From NCBI GenBank assembly GCA_024695285.1, contig JAILIM010000065.1:1-34588 (forward strand): a DNA stretch of 34,588 nt. Reading direction: 5' to 3'. This DNA comes from Bacteroidales bacterium. Its GTDB lineage: Bacteria; Bacteroidota; Bacteroidia; Bacteroidales; UBA932. Positions within the stretch are counted from its first letter, which is position 1. Each line of letters begins with the position of its first letter. Under the pieces are notes generated by a model. That model was not told where the DNA came from. It did not search any database and was given only the letters and a program-made list of their open reading frames with translations. Positions 25,101-32,514 of the stretch are shown piece after piece. A program made the translations under genes and the position numbers.

Positions 25101-25673
25101 GAACACGGGCCTGCCCTCGATGGAGACGGGGCTGCCGCCGCTGAAGGTCAGCGGGCGCACGGAGAAACGGTGTCCCAGGTGCAGCTTAGGGTTCACGCCC
25201 CTGAACGAAACGTTGTCCAGCGTGGAACTGATCAGCAGGCCGGAAATCTCTTTCCTGCCCTCGCTTTCCTGCATCTTGACTATGTACCAGTTGGGCCCGA
25301 TATTCAGGAACGCCGGCTCGGAAGTCACGTAGCTCAGAGGCGAACGTAGGTTCACCCTGGGGTTGGCGATACGCTGCACGACCACCCGGGAGCTTATGTC
25401 GTCGTTGTAGAGCGGGAACTTGTTGCGCCAGGCCAGCAGGGAGTCGTTCTCATAGGTGTAGACCACCATGTCTTCCGGCAGCTTCTGCTGGGGGTGCTGG
25501 ATATACCAGTCCAGGCGGGCCATGCGGCGCGACAGGCGGCGCTCCACTTTGCGGGCCGCGGAGTCGGTGTCGCCTACCGCGCGGGGCGTGGCCACGGCGA
25601 ACACCATCAGCACGAGGCTGAGCACCGCCAGTGCCAGCCAGATATGGTCCCTTATGTTGCGCCGTCTATTCAT
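22188..25673 (-). CDS. Large multi-TM NtrY-like sensor histidine kinase (orphan)
   Basis: A 1161-residue membrane histidine kinase. About ten hydrophobic helices are visible: one near the N-terminus, a periplasmic segment of roughly 200 residues, a cluster of six in the middle third, a second extracytoplasmic region, two more, a periplasmic sensor segment (DISVYSTDGRIILSTNP) and a last helix. A HAMP-like stretch (RTMSRAGQGALEHISYGRTD) leads to the H-box AHEIKNPLTPMKLQIQRL with H950 as the phosphorylated His. N-box NLLGNAVQAV, DNGPGV, and G boxes TTKSGGSGLGLAISR follow. The H-box type is that of NtrY/NtrB kinases. ATG 25673 is chosen because it overlaps the rlmH stop by 8 bases; an earlier in-frame start would add only antisense-like sequence. 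No receiver-domain gene is adjacent, so its partner lies elsewhere. Confidence 0.93.
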   Translation of the reverse strand: MNRRRNIRDHIWLALAVLSLVLMVFAVATPRAVGDTDSAARKVERRLSRRMARLDWYIQHPQQKLPEDMVVYTYENDSLLAWRNKFPLYNDDISSRVVVQRIANPRVNLRSPLSYVTSEPAFLNIGPNWYIVKMQESEGRKEISGLLISSTLDNVSFRGVNPKLHLGHRFSVRPLTFSGGSPVSIEGRPVFKVLYDSLTGVVVANAALLWISLALFLAAAVAFVFRRRTLPRALVSVAGIIIAVAAMYFWGRSAQSEFAIFSPMVYAGGSLLFSLGAVILLNLAVLLCVTVVYLVRRSLWKIIRTKRAAVLLSALDVLLLLSLIAYVHVTLSSIISNSNISLELYKLGSLSVFSFVVYASFLSVLAVVPMMLQMLQPAFSRVLGRRIDFFSGPARAAYSLIAGVYLVVAFAVLGFEKEEGRVEVWAGKLAVDRDITLELQLLKVERPIAEDAVISALAFIDGAEVIIRNRIIDHYLLSESADYSISVHMVRQGVSTPHAIAAFEHLTAEGVPISNGSFFLCSGTQEGPARYDGIFTYFHPSGQVAHLVVDVEQKNLPDGKGYSRLLSLVATNRLNVPSAYSYSRYQERDLRLFKGEYPYSTRMDDWMYETVYKDRVCHYVRDGFVHFVNVITDDEAVIISRREIGFFSYVVAAVFAALVMYLLLLGLKPKRREERPKERSYFRSWMSWTLMLSLITAMLVMAGVSVFFVYRRNEANQIAIMSDRINSIQLLAQNGLRGMDLRDVQHSSELVSLIQSVSDNTGSDISVYSTDGRIILSTNPEALDYMLLGYRIDEEALDQITRLSKRYFIRKDTVAWRHYHTMYMPLLGPDGSIVAILSAPYVEESYDFERDAVTHSMTIITVFILLFLLARLMESAALDRVFRPLSLMGRTMSRAGQGALEHISYGRTDEISALVDAYNRMVDELDESTRKLAQAERDKAWNSMARQVAHEIKNPLTPMKLQIQRLIRLKQKGDPNWDEKFEAASKVLLDHIDVLTETSNEFSTIARLNSEPHTELDLDSMLQDEISMFDNRDDIRFTYIGMEGAAAHGPRPQLSRVFVNLLGNAVQAVEGREGAEILVSLRKSASDGYYDIVVEDNGPGVTEENIPKLFTPNFTTKSGGSGLGLAISRSVLDSCGATIDYSRSFALGGACFTIHYPAAKP

Positions 25674-26136
25674 TATGGTACGGAGCCCCGCGCAAAATGG
25701 TGAATGCGCGGTAGAGTTGCTCTGCAAAAACCGTTCTCACAAGCTGGTGGGAGCACGTCATTTTCGAAAGGGACAGCTTGGAATCGGCCCTGGAGTACAT
25801 TTCCGGGCTGAATCCGTAGGCCCCTCCGACTATGAACACGAGGTCTCGGCCCTGCTGCATCAGGCGGTCGAGGCTACGGGCGAATTCAGTCGAAGTGTAT
25901 TCCGAGCCATGCTCGTCGAGGAGTATGACGTGGTCCGTGGACTTGAGCGCCTTGAGGAGGCACTCCCCTTCCCGCTGCTTTATCTGGTCCCGGCTCAGGG
26001 CGCTGACGCCCTTAAGCTCAGGGAGTTCACGCACGGAGAAGGGCACGTAGTGTACCAGCCTGGAGGTGTACATCTCCAAGCCGTCGGCCACCCAGCGGAT
26101 GTCCGTCTTGCCCATTGTCAGCAGCGTTATGTGCAT
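25666..26136 (-). CDS. rlmH: 23S rRNA (pseudouridine1915-N3)-methyltransferase RlmH
   Basis: A 156-residue SPOUT methyltransferase that modifies pseudouridine 1915 in helix 69 of 23S rRNA using SAM. The N-terminal MHITLLTMGKTD is the family start; the knot region shows LDEHGSEYTSTEFA and VFIVGGAYGFSPEM, and the C-terminus has LSLSKMTCSHQLVRTVFAEQLYRAF (read in two parts) and GAPYHNE. ATG 26136 is preferred to a TTG codon three codons earlier. A good promoter lies just upstream. The last codons overlap the sensor kinase start. Confidence 0.96.
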   Translation of the reverse strand: MHITLLTMGKTDIRWVADGLEMYTSRLVHYVPFSVRELPELKGVSALSRDQIKQREGECLLKALKSTDHVILLDEHGSEYTSTEFARSLDRLMQQGRDLVFIVGGAYGFSPEMYSRADSKLSLSKMTCSHQLVRTVFAEQLYRAFTILRGAPYHNE

Positions 26137-26142
26137 CAAGTG

Positions 26143-26174
26143 CAAAAATAAGAAACTGGCTTAATATTTGCAAA
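26143..26174 (-). promoter_or_regulatory. Putative rlmH promoter in the divergent spacer
   Basis: On the minus strand TTTG (26174-26171), a 20-base spacer and TATTTTTG (26150-26143) give the best full match to the Bacteroidota promoter in this window. The -7 box ends 6 bases before the rlmH ATG. On the plus strand TAATATTTG (26162-26170) is a weak -7 candidate for the DUF4783 gene and overlaps the minus-strand -33, so the two promoters may compete. Confidence 0.65.
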
Positions 26175-26188
26175 GAAAAGCGAACGGT

Positions 26189-26620
26189 ATGAAGTATTTG
26201 CGTATTGCGATTCTCGCTTTGCTGCTGTCGGGGCCGATGGCCCTGGCGCAGAATATGTTAGTGCGCCAGGCCTCCTCCGAGGCTACAACTTCCGGCGACG
26301 ATGTGTTCGTGCCGGTCAGCAAATACATTGCTGCAGGCAACTCCGAGGCCCTTTCGGCGTGGTTCGCCGACAACCTGGAAATAGCGGTGCTTGCGCGCGA
26401 AAGCGACGCCAGCCGCGCCCAGGCCAGGCAGATAGTCAAGTCTTTCTTCGACTCCTACACGCCCCGCAGCTTCGACATCACCCACACGGCCGGCCGCGCC
26501 AACATGAAGTATGCCCTTGGCAACCTCAAAGCCGGCGGCGAAACCTTCGTAGTCACGATCTTCATGTCCTGCAAGGACAACACCTATAAGATACAGCAAC
26601 TGAAAATCGAGCGCCTCTAG
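26189..26620 (+). CDS. Small secreted DUF4783 family protein
   Basis: A 143-residue protein, the only plus-strand gene in the window. A signal peptide (MKYLRIAILALLLSGPMALA, cut near AQN) precedes a domain that matches my recollection of DUF4783, a Bacteroidota family with an NTF2/cystatin-like fold and no known biochemical role. Visible landmarks are VSKYIAAGNSEALSAWFADN, QARQIVKSFFDSYTP and a C-terminal pair of strands ending TYKIQQLKIERL. ATG 26189 is chosen over a TTG at 26168 because it starts a normal signal peptide. Transcription is probably separate, divergent from rlmH, and ends at a terminator whose loop contains the TAG stop. The family name is from pattern memory; the secreted nature is clear. 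Confidence 0.82.
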   Translation: MKYLRIAILALLLSGPMALAQNMLVRQASSEATTSGDDVFVPVSKYIAAGNSEALSAWFADNLEIAVLARESDASRAQARQIVKSFFDSYTPRSFDITHTAGRANMKYALGNLKAGGETFVVTIFMSCKDNTYKIQQLKIERL

Positions 26621-26631
26621 ACGCTCGATTT
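26604..26631 (+). terminator. Terminator overlapping the 3' end of the DUF4783 gene
   Basis: A perfect 10-bp stem AAATCGAGCG (26604-26613) with CGCTCGATTT (26622-26631), loop of 8 bases, is followed by CTTTTTC. The upstream arm encodes the Lys-Ile-Glu-Arg codons and the TAG stop (26618-26620) lies in the loop. Confidence 0.88.
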
Positions 26632-26680
26632 CTTTTTCGAAGTTCGTAAAACGTAAGCAGCTGAAACTGAAGCAAAACGA

Positions 26681-26714
26681 AATCTCCTGGGCTCCAAAAG
26701 GAACCCAGGAGATT
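26681..26714 (-). terminator. Strong hairpin terminator at the end of the PUL operon (possibly bidirectional)
   Basis: A perfect 11-bp stem AATCTCCTGGG (26681-26691) with CCCAGGAGATT (26704-26714), extended inward by TCC/GGA around an AAAA loop. On the minus strand it is followed by TCGTTTTG; on the plus strand by CAGTTTTG, with CAAAAC/GTTTTG flanks also able to pair. It lies about 40 bases past the BACON lipoprotein stop and about 60 past the DUF4783 gene. Confidence 0.85.
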
Positions 26715-26751
26715 CAGTTTTGGTTGACAGCCAAGGGGTTGCGTTTTACGG

Positions 26752-28287
26752 CTACCTGATTGAAATGCGGGGGCCGGGATACTCGGCGACGTTGTCGCTG
26801 TTGTAGATCGGGATCAGGCGGATGGTAGCTCCGGCGGTCGTGCTGCCCTTGATGGTCTCGCCGTCGGCGGCGCAGACGAAGATCTGGATGGTTGCGCCGG
26901 AGGCATTCTCGGGAACCGTGTAAGTGGCAAGGAAGCGGGAATGGGACGTGTAGTCCTTGGTCTTTGCAAACTGGATGTGTGCTATTACGCCGGAATTAGT
27001 AGTGAATGCATTGGAGCACTCGCCCACGGTCCAGTCCGCGGATTCAGCCGTCCTGAACTTGGCAACCCAGTTCTTCGGAAGGGCGTTGGCGCCGGAAGCG
27101 AGGCCGCAGTCGATGCTGATCACCTGGCCCTTCTTAAGGTCCTGTCCGGGAATGCTGAAGAGGAAGCCGTCATTGGCTGCAGTCGACTTGACTGCAAAGT
27201 GGCCCTCGGCTGCGGTGATATAGACAAGCGGGAATTCGTTCTCGGTGTTCCTGATCCAGGTCATCTGGGTGCCGGCGGGAGCGCCTTCCTCAGGGAGGGC
27301 TATTCCGAGGCCGGAGCCGTGGCTGTAGTCATTGGCACCGGGAGTGGACCAGTCTGGGCTGTGGCTGTCGGTGTAGGCCGCATCGTCGCAGCGCCAGGTG
27401 GCGAGAAGAGTCTCGGTGACTGCGGTCGCAGCCTGGACAATACCTATTGTGCATTGAGCTGAAGAGCCGGAGAGGACGATACCCCCGGTACGCTCTTCCG
27501 ATGAACCGTTGGGAGCGATGGAGACCTTGATCTCGGCGTTCTGTCCGCCGCTCGGGCTCACTGAAGCCCAATCCGGAACGGCTGTGACAGTCCAATTGAC
27601 GTTGGAACTCACGCTGACGGTGAACTCGCCGCCCTCGGCAGCTGCGGAGATGGTGTCAGGATTTGCGGTGATGTATGCCGCAGGATTCTGAATCACTATC
27701 ACAGACATTTCCGGGGCGTCGCCGCCAGCTAAAGTGACGGAGCCCTCGCGGATTGTGCTGCCCTTGTATTCAGCTACCGTGACGGTGATTTTTGACTGAC
27801 CGGGTTGCACCGATCCAGGAGTCACACTGATCCAGCTTTCGCTCGGGGTAGCAGTGACCTGCACGGTGGCGTCGATGGAGATATCCTGGCTTCCGCCGGC
27901 CGCCTCGAAGGTCATTTTGCCGGGAGACCCCATTATTCTATCGTTGTTGGGAGACGCCAGCTGGGTCACGGACACGACCTTGGAGAGCTTGTCGGACTTC
28001 ACGGTCACGGAACCCATACGGTTCTGGTGGGTGGGATTGGCAGATGCGGTCACGCTGAAAGAGGAGGCAGATGTAGAAATCGTGAGCCATTCGGTGCCGC
28101 TGGTGAGCTCGGCCGTCCAGGAATTGTTGGCCTCAACGTTGATGGTCTGGAAGCCGCCAATAGCCTCGATCACGATGCTCTCCGGCTTCACGGAAAGGGT
28201 GGGGTCGGCGGGTTTCTCGGGCTCCTTCGGCTGGCAGGATGCCAGGACCGCAAGGGAGGCTAATAGGAATAACAATGTCTTTTTCAT
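26752..28287 (-). CDS. Lipoprotein with three BACON domains
   Basis: A 511-residue predicted lipoprotein: signal peptide MKKTLLFLLASLAVLASC with lipobox Cys18. Three BACON-type beta-sandwich units follow at about 30-110, 115-202 and 203-288, each with a GG--T/D-S-I/V start, a W----SW/DW-S-SP centre and a terminal V-VIQ/VTQ strand. Residues 290-511 form an unrecognised, probably beta-rich C-terminal domain with several aromatic residues. BACON domains are common in Bacteroidota PUL proteins; they often act as spacers, and carbohydrate binding is not proven for most. It is the last gene of the PUL, 11 bases after the BNR_4 gene, so a surface glycan-binding role is the best inference. No catalytic motif is seen. 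Confidence 0.88.
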   Translation of the reverse strand: MKKTLLFLLASLAVLASCQPKEPEKPADPTLSVKPESIVIEAIGGFQTINVEANNSWTAELTSGTEWLTISTSASSFSVTASANPTHQNRMGSVTVKSDKLSKVVSVTQLASPNNDRIMGSPGKMTFEAAGGSQDISIDATVQVTATPSESWISVTPGSVQPGQSKITVTVAEYKGSTIREGSVTLAGGDAPEMSVIVIQNPAAYITANPDTISAAAEGGEFTVSVSSNVNWTVTAVPDWASVSPSGGQNAEIKVSIAPNGSSEERTGGIVLSGSSAQCTIGIVQAATAVTETLLATWRCDDAAYTDSHSPDWSTPGANDYSHGSGLGIALPEEGAPAGTQMTWIRNTENEFPLVYITAAEGHFAVKSTAANDGFLFSIPGQDLKKGQVISIDCGLASGANALPKNWVAKFRTAESADWTVGECSNAFTTNSGVIAHIQFAKTKDYTSHSRFLATYTVPENASGATIQIFVCAADGETIKGSTTAGATIRLIPIYNSDNVAEYPGPRISIR

Positions 28288-28298
28288 GATGATATGGT

Positions 28299-29699
28299 TT
28301 AAAATTTACATGGCGTAGGGGCCTGCCATTCTTCGGTCATGTCGTAGGGCAGGACGAAGATGTTGCCTTTGGAGTCGGAGAAGTAGATGCGGGAAGGAGT
28401 GATGCGGTCGGGATTGCCGTCGGCCCAGTAGCAGAAGAAGGGGTCGGTGCCGCCGTAGGGACGGCGGACGTAGCCGTGGTTGTAGGGGCTGTCCGAGGTC
28501 AGAATCGCCGTCTTCTTCCATTTCTTACCGGCATTGGAGGTCTTCCAGACGGCGATTTCGCCGCCGGTGCCCCACAGCTGCGGGCCCGGTTCGGAAGGCA
28601 CGATCACCGTCCATTTCTTCCCGTCCACCCAGATGCTGCCGCTGTCGTAGTCGTGCCAGGTAGGGCATATGTGGTTGAATATCCATTTCTTGCCGTTCCA
28701 GTTGGCCGTCCAGAAATCCCTCGGGCCATGGTCCGGGCCCGGCTGGTGGCCGTAGCTGGTCAGGTAGAGGATCACGGGATTGCCGTCCGCATCGAAGTTC
28801 ACATCCTTTATATATACGTTCTGGCCTTTGCTCTGGGCGTCCAGAATGCGGCATGGGCTGTCCAGGTCGGTCACCGGGGTGCTGATCACCTGCCCGTCGG
28901 CGGTGGTCCAGGTCTTGCCGTAATCCAGCGTCTGGAGATAGTAGATGTTGGTGCGGGTGTCGCAGTCGCCGTTGAGATGGCGGTTGAAGGTGGTCACGAT
29001 CTTGCCGTGGGCCCGGTCGTGGCCGGTCACCTGGTAGTGGCCGCTCTGCTTGTCGCCGGGGCACTTGATGTCGGCCAGGTGGTGGCCCTGGTCCCATTCG
29101 GTGCCGTCGGCGGAGGTCATCCAGTAAAGCTGCCGCTTGCCGGTGTATTTGGTGTAGCCCACGAGGAAGCCCTTCTCAGGGTCGTACATAGGCTGGGGAT
29201 AGGTCATCTCCAGCTTGAGCACCTGGGTGAAGGAATTGATGTCGTAGGGCTTGTCGCTTCGGTAGATAAAGCCGGGGCGCTTCTTGGAACGGCCGCTGAC
29301 GAATACCCAGAGGTAGCCGTCCTTGTCGATCTGCAGGGCCGGATTGTCGTGGGGATCGTTGACCTTTTCCTTGTCGAAAACGCACACCGGCATCTGTACG
29401 AGGCCGGTCTTGTGGTCGAAGCAGCCTATCATGCAGAGCAGGTGGCGCTCCTTGGCCGAGGTCGTGCCGCCGTAGACGAAGTAGGTCCTGTCCACTTCCG
29501 GAGCATAGACGGCCATGGGATTGTGCTTCACCGTGTAGGTGCCCAGGCCTCCGGAATACTTGTAGCCGTAGGCGGACTCCTGGCCGAGCGTGAACCAAAT
29601 TCCCTTGTAGCCCGGCTGCTTGGTGTTGTTCAGGGGCTGGGCAAGGCCCTGGAGGCAGATGAGCGCCAGGACCAGGGCGGCTGTAATACGCTTACTCAT
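28299..29699 (-). CDS. BNR_4-type beta-propeller protein, candidate polysaccharide lyase or glycosidase
   Basis: A 466-residue secreted protein with signal peptide (MSKRITAALVLALICLQGLA). The mature part matches the BNR_4 (BNR repeat-containing) pattern: GYKGIWFTLGQ, YSGGLGTYTVKHNPMAVYAP, FVYGGTT, NDPHDNPALQIDKDGYLWVF and SGRSKKRPGFIYRS, then RRPYGGTDPFFCYWADGNPD near the end. Related propellers include PL24/PL25 ulvan lyases and the PL27/GH145 rhamnose-glucuronate enzymes, so a uronate- or rhamnose-containing glycan is a reasonable guess, not a finding. A second in-frame ATG at 29717 would add six residues; 29699 gives the more usual 8-base overlap with the upstream gene. It is the only enzyme candidate visible in this PUL. 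Confidence 0.85.
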   Translation of the reverse strand: MSKRITAALVLALICLQGLAQPLNNTKQPGYKGIWFTLGQESAYGYKYSGGLGTYTVKHNPMAVYAPEVDRTYFVYGGTTSAKERHLLCMIGCFDHKTGLVQMPVCVFDKEKVNDPHDNPALQIDKDGYLWVFVSGRSKKRPGFIYRSDKPYDINSFTQVLKLEMTYPQPMYDPEKGFLVGYTKYTGKRQLYWMTSADGTEWDQGHHLADIKCPGDKQSGHYQVTGHDRAHGKIVTTFNRHLNGDCDTRTNIYYLQTLDYGKTWTTADGQVISTPVTDLDSPCRILDAQSKGQNVYIKDVNFDADGNPVILYLTSYGHQPGPDHGPRDFWTANWNGKKWIFNHICPTWHDYDSGSIWVDGKKWTVIVPSEPGPQLWGTGGEIAVWKTSNAGKKWKKTAILTSDSPYNHGYVRRPYGGTDPFFCYWADGNPDRITPSRIYFSDSKGNIFVLPYDMTEEWQAPTPCKF

Positions 29700-30720
29700 A
29701 ATTTTCTGGATTTTCATCCTGCCACTCGCTTATGCCGTCGCGGATGCGGTTGCGGAATGTAAGGTAGTCACTGACGATGGAAGTAGTGCCGTCGCCGTTG
29801 TCGTAGGAATAATTAAGGTAGATGACCCTGTCCTGGATAGCCTTGGCGCCGTTGGTGTAGCAGTGGCCCATGACCACCTTGGGATCGGAGCAGGACGCGA
29901 CTATCTCGTCTCCGCTGAAAAGGAGTTCGATGGAGCCGCTCTTCTGCCCTATCTTGTTGGTCTTCACGCTGCTGGGACCGGTGGTCGTGAGGGTGTAGAT
30001 CTTCGAATCGTCCTGCGGGACGGCGAAGGGATAGCTGTCCACGGACACTTCCTTTCCGGTGATGTTGTCCACCACTTTGCGCTCCCCACCGTAATACCAG
30101 TAACCGAAGTACTTGCATTCGTATTTGACGGCTATCACCTCGAAGGACCGCTCCACCGGAAGCTTGTCAGCATCGGCGGATGTGATACGGAAAGCCAGGG
30201 CATACCTGGGGGCGATGGCGTCGGGATCCGTCAGGAAGGCGCCCGTGGCCTTGATGGTCACGGCATCTGTGTGCCTGCCGGCCTTGATGCACATATCCCC
30301 GAGTCCCGACACTTCGAAGTGGCTCGCAGGGAGAGGAACAAGGGCGTTCGCGCCCGTGGCCTTGATCTCGTTGGTCACATAGGCCTGGCTCAGCAGTCCG
30401 AACTTACCCTGTCCCAGCATGCCCTGCCAGGCGGTGAAGGGAGAATAATCCGTAAGGCCGAGGGCTGTCGGCAGGTCGGCCGTAACCAGGTCCTGGGCAA
30501 GTTCCACGGTGACCTTCCTGTCCCGGGTGTTCTGCATCACTCCGGCAAGCCCGACAGTGAAATCGAACTTCTCCCCTTCGCCCACGACGAAGGTGCGCAG
30601 GTCGTACTGGAACGCGCAGTAAATGGTCGAATAGTCGTAGTCCTTGACATAGTCCTCATAGCAGCCCGCAAGCAGTGTGCAGGCGGCGAGGACAAGCGTC
30701 ATTCGTGTAATAATCTTCAT
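29692..30720 (-). CDS. DUF1735/DUF4361-type surface lipoprotein (SGBP-like)
   Basis: A 342-residue lipoprotein with signal peptide MKIITRMTLVLAACTLLAGC (lipobox Cys20). The N-terminal half has the DUF1735 layout (acidic YEDYVKDYDYS, then FQYDLRTFVVGEGEKFDF and RDRKVTVELAQ), and the C-terminal half, from YFGYWYYGGERKVVDN on, resembles the DUF4361 lipocalin-like domain. Such proteins usually follow susD and bind the PUL's glycan at the cell surface. ATG 30720 is chosen because it starts the signal peptide and has a good Shine-Dalgarno (AAAGGAG, ending about 6 bases upstream); the frame is open further upstream but without similarity. It lies 11 bases after susD and overlaps the BNR_4 gene by 8. 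Confidence 0.87.
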   Translation of the reverse strand: MKIITRMTLVLAACTLLAGCYEDYVKDYDYSTIYCAFQYDLRTFVVGEGEKFDFTVGLAGVMQNTRDRKVTVELAQDLVTADLPTALGLTDYSPFTAWQGMLGQGKFGLLSQAYVTNEIKATGANALVPLPASHFEVSGLGDMCIKAGRHTDAVTIKATGAFLTDPDAIAPRYALAFRITSADADKLPVERSFEVIAVKYECKYFGYWYYGGERKVVDNITGKEVSVDSYPFAVPQDDSKIYTLTTTGPSSVKTNKIGQKSGSIELLFSGDEIVASCSDPKVVMGHCYTNGAKAIQDRVIYLNYSYDNGDGTTSIVSDYLTFRNRIRDGISEWQDENPENYE

Positions 30721-30731
30721 ACTCACTCCTT

Positions 30732-32501
30732 TTATTTCCAGTCTTCCCAACCCTTGTTCTGTATCATGCCGGGGGCAAGGCGCATCTCCTTGTAGGGGAT
30801 GGGCACCCACAGCGACGGGAAGCTGCGCTTTTCAATTTCACTATAGGTGTAGTTGCCTGCCGTGATGGACACGCCGCTCACCGGGACGTTGATTTCATCC
30901 ACGCTCGTCGCCCAGCGGCGCACGTTGTGGAAGCGTATGCCCTCGAAGCAGGTCTCAACCCTCCACTCGTTCCTGACAAGTTTGTCGAAAGCGGCCTGGG
31001 AGGCGGCGCAGGCATCCAGGTACGGATCCCCTGCCGTTCCTACGCCGTTCTCATCCTCGGTACCGGTGTTCACCTTGCGGCTGCGCACGTAGGCCAGGGC
31101 CTCTTTTGCTGTCAGTCCGTCAACCGGCGTATTTGGACCGGCAAACTGGTTCGCCGCTTCGGCGAAGGCAAGGCACATATGGGTCCAGCGCAGGAAGAAT
31201 ATGCTGTGCTGCGCGGTCTGTATGCTCACGTCGTTGGGATTCCAGCCCAGGGAAACGTATTTCTTCACATAGTAGCCCGACGGAGAAGTCTTCTGGCCTC
31301 CGGGGGCGTCCTTGCCGCCGTCAGCCACGTCGAACGTGTACATCAGCGTGTAGGGCGACTGGTTCCTAATGACGTTGCAGCCGTCATAGAATATGCTGGC
31401 ATAGAAACGGGGATCCCTGCCGACATAGGGGTGCGACTTGTCGTAACCGGAGGCCGGGTCGGTGATAGGATAGCCGTTGGCCATGGGGAACGCGTCCACG
31501 AGCTCCTGGGAAGGCGCAATGTTGGCGGTGCCGCCGAAGCCCAGGGGATAGAAGTTGGTCTCGTAGGAGGAGTTCTGGACTATGTCGCTGAGATAGATGA
31601 TTTCAGGCGTGTTGGGGTTGTTCCACATGAAGCTGGCCTTGGGATCCAGACCTCCCCTCTCCTTGTTCAGCTTGAAGTCGATGACCTCCCTGGCGGCCTT
31701 CGCGGCCATTTCCCAGCGGGACTTGTCGCCGGTGGGATTGAAGGAGGGGCTGGCCCATGTCAGAAGCACCTTCGCCTTCAGCGCCATAATCGAGACGCCG
31801 TCGAGGGCGCGGTAGCGTATGGCGCCAGTCACGTGGAAAGCCTCGCCCTGCAGATACTGGTCACGGTTTGCCGGCGGCAGATACAGGAGCGCCGAGTCGC
31901 AGTCGGCAAGTATCTGCTTCACGCTTTCGTCGTAGGTCGGACGCACCAGGTCGGCGCCGTTGTATGTCTCCACGTCCACGGGCTCGGTTGGGATATAGAC
32001 TCCGAGGAGCCTGCCGTCGGTGCCCTCGCCGCCCCAGAATTCCAGCAGATTGAAGCCGTACCAGGCCCTGAGGCCGAAGGCGTCGCCCTGGAGGCACTTC
32101 TGGAGTACCTCGTTGGAACCGGGGTCGACCAGGTAACGTGTCTTCCTTCCCAGATCGTCCTTGAGGAACAGGTTCACATAGTAGATTGCCTCATAGTCCC
32201 TGTTCCACACGTTGTTCAGCGGATTGCTGCCCATGTGGGCGTTGCCAATGCCGAACTGGCGGACAGAGTTGGACTTGTCGCGGAACATCATATCGTCCGA
32301 GCAGGCATCCATGCCCAGAAATTCAGTGTTATAGTAGGAACTGGGCCTGAGGTTGTAGGCCTTGTCGATGAAACCGCGGACTATGGTGGGGTATTCCGAG
32401 TAGTTGTCCTCATTGTAGGAGCCGTCCGGGAAGGACTCGAGGAAACTGCAGCCGCAAACTGCGAATAAAGCCGAAAGTGCGATTAATATATTCCTTTTCA
32501 T
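30732..32501 (-). CDS. susD: SusD/RagB family glycan-binding outer-membrane lipoprotein
   Basis: A 589-residue surface lipoprotein that caps the SusC transporter and binds oligosaccharide. The signal peptide MKRNILIALSALFAVCGC has a lipobox ending in Cys18; the mature start SFLESFPDGSYNEDNYSEYP is typical of SusD. TPR-like helices are suggested by ALKAKVLLTWASPSFNPTGD and FLRWTHMCLAFAEAANQFAG, and the C-terminus has the SusD block RNEWRVETCFEGIRFHNVRR followed by WVPIPYKEM. ATG 32501 gives the standard signal peptide; an in-frame ATG at 32513, 1 base after the susC stop, would add four residues and is possible. It lies between susC and the DUF1735 gene. Confidence 0.95.
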   Translation of the reverse strand: MKRNILIALSALFAVCGCSFLESFPDGSYNEDNYSEYPTIVRGFIDKAYNLRPSSYYNTEFLGMDACSDDMMFRDKSNSVRQFGIGNAHMGSNPLNNVWNRDYEAIYYVNLFLKDDLGRKTRYLVDPGSNEVLQKCLQGDAFGLRAWYGFNLLEFWGGEGTDGRLLGVYIPTEPVDVETYNGADLVRPTYDESVKQILADCDSALLYLPPANRDQYLQGEAFHVTGAIRYRALDGVSIMALKAKVLLTWASPSFNPTGDKSRWEMAAKAAREVIDFKLNKERGGLDPKASFMWNNPNTPEIIYLSDIVQNSSYETNFYPLGFGGTANIAPSQELVDAFPMANGYPITDPASGYDKSHPYVGRDPRFYASIFYDGCNVIRNQSPYTLMYTFDVADGGKDAPGGQKTSPSGYYVKKYVSLGWNPNDVSIQTAQHSIFFLRWTHMCLAFAEAANQFAGPNTPVDGLTAKEALAYVRSRKVNTGTEDENGVGTAGDPYLDACAASQAAFDKLVRNEWRVETCFEGIRFHNVRRWATSVDEINVPVSGVSITAGNYTYSEIEKRSFPSLWVPIPYKEMRLAPGMIQNKGWEDWK

Positions 32502-32514
32502 AACTGCAGTCATT

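Noticed and set aside
26137..26145. TTG start for RlmH three codons upstream of the ATG
   Set aside because: The family begins at MHITLL-type sequence, and the TTG would lie in the predicted -7 box.
32502..32513. Upstream ATG for SusD next to the susC stop
   Set aside because: Possible but less likely: the downstream ATG gives a normal lipoprotein signal peptide directly, and the extra four residues add nothing recognisable.
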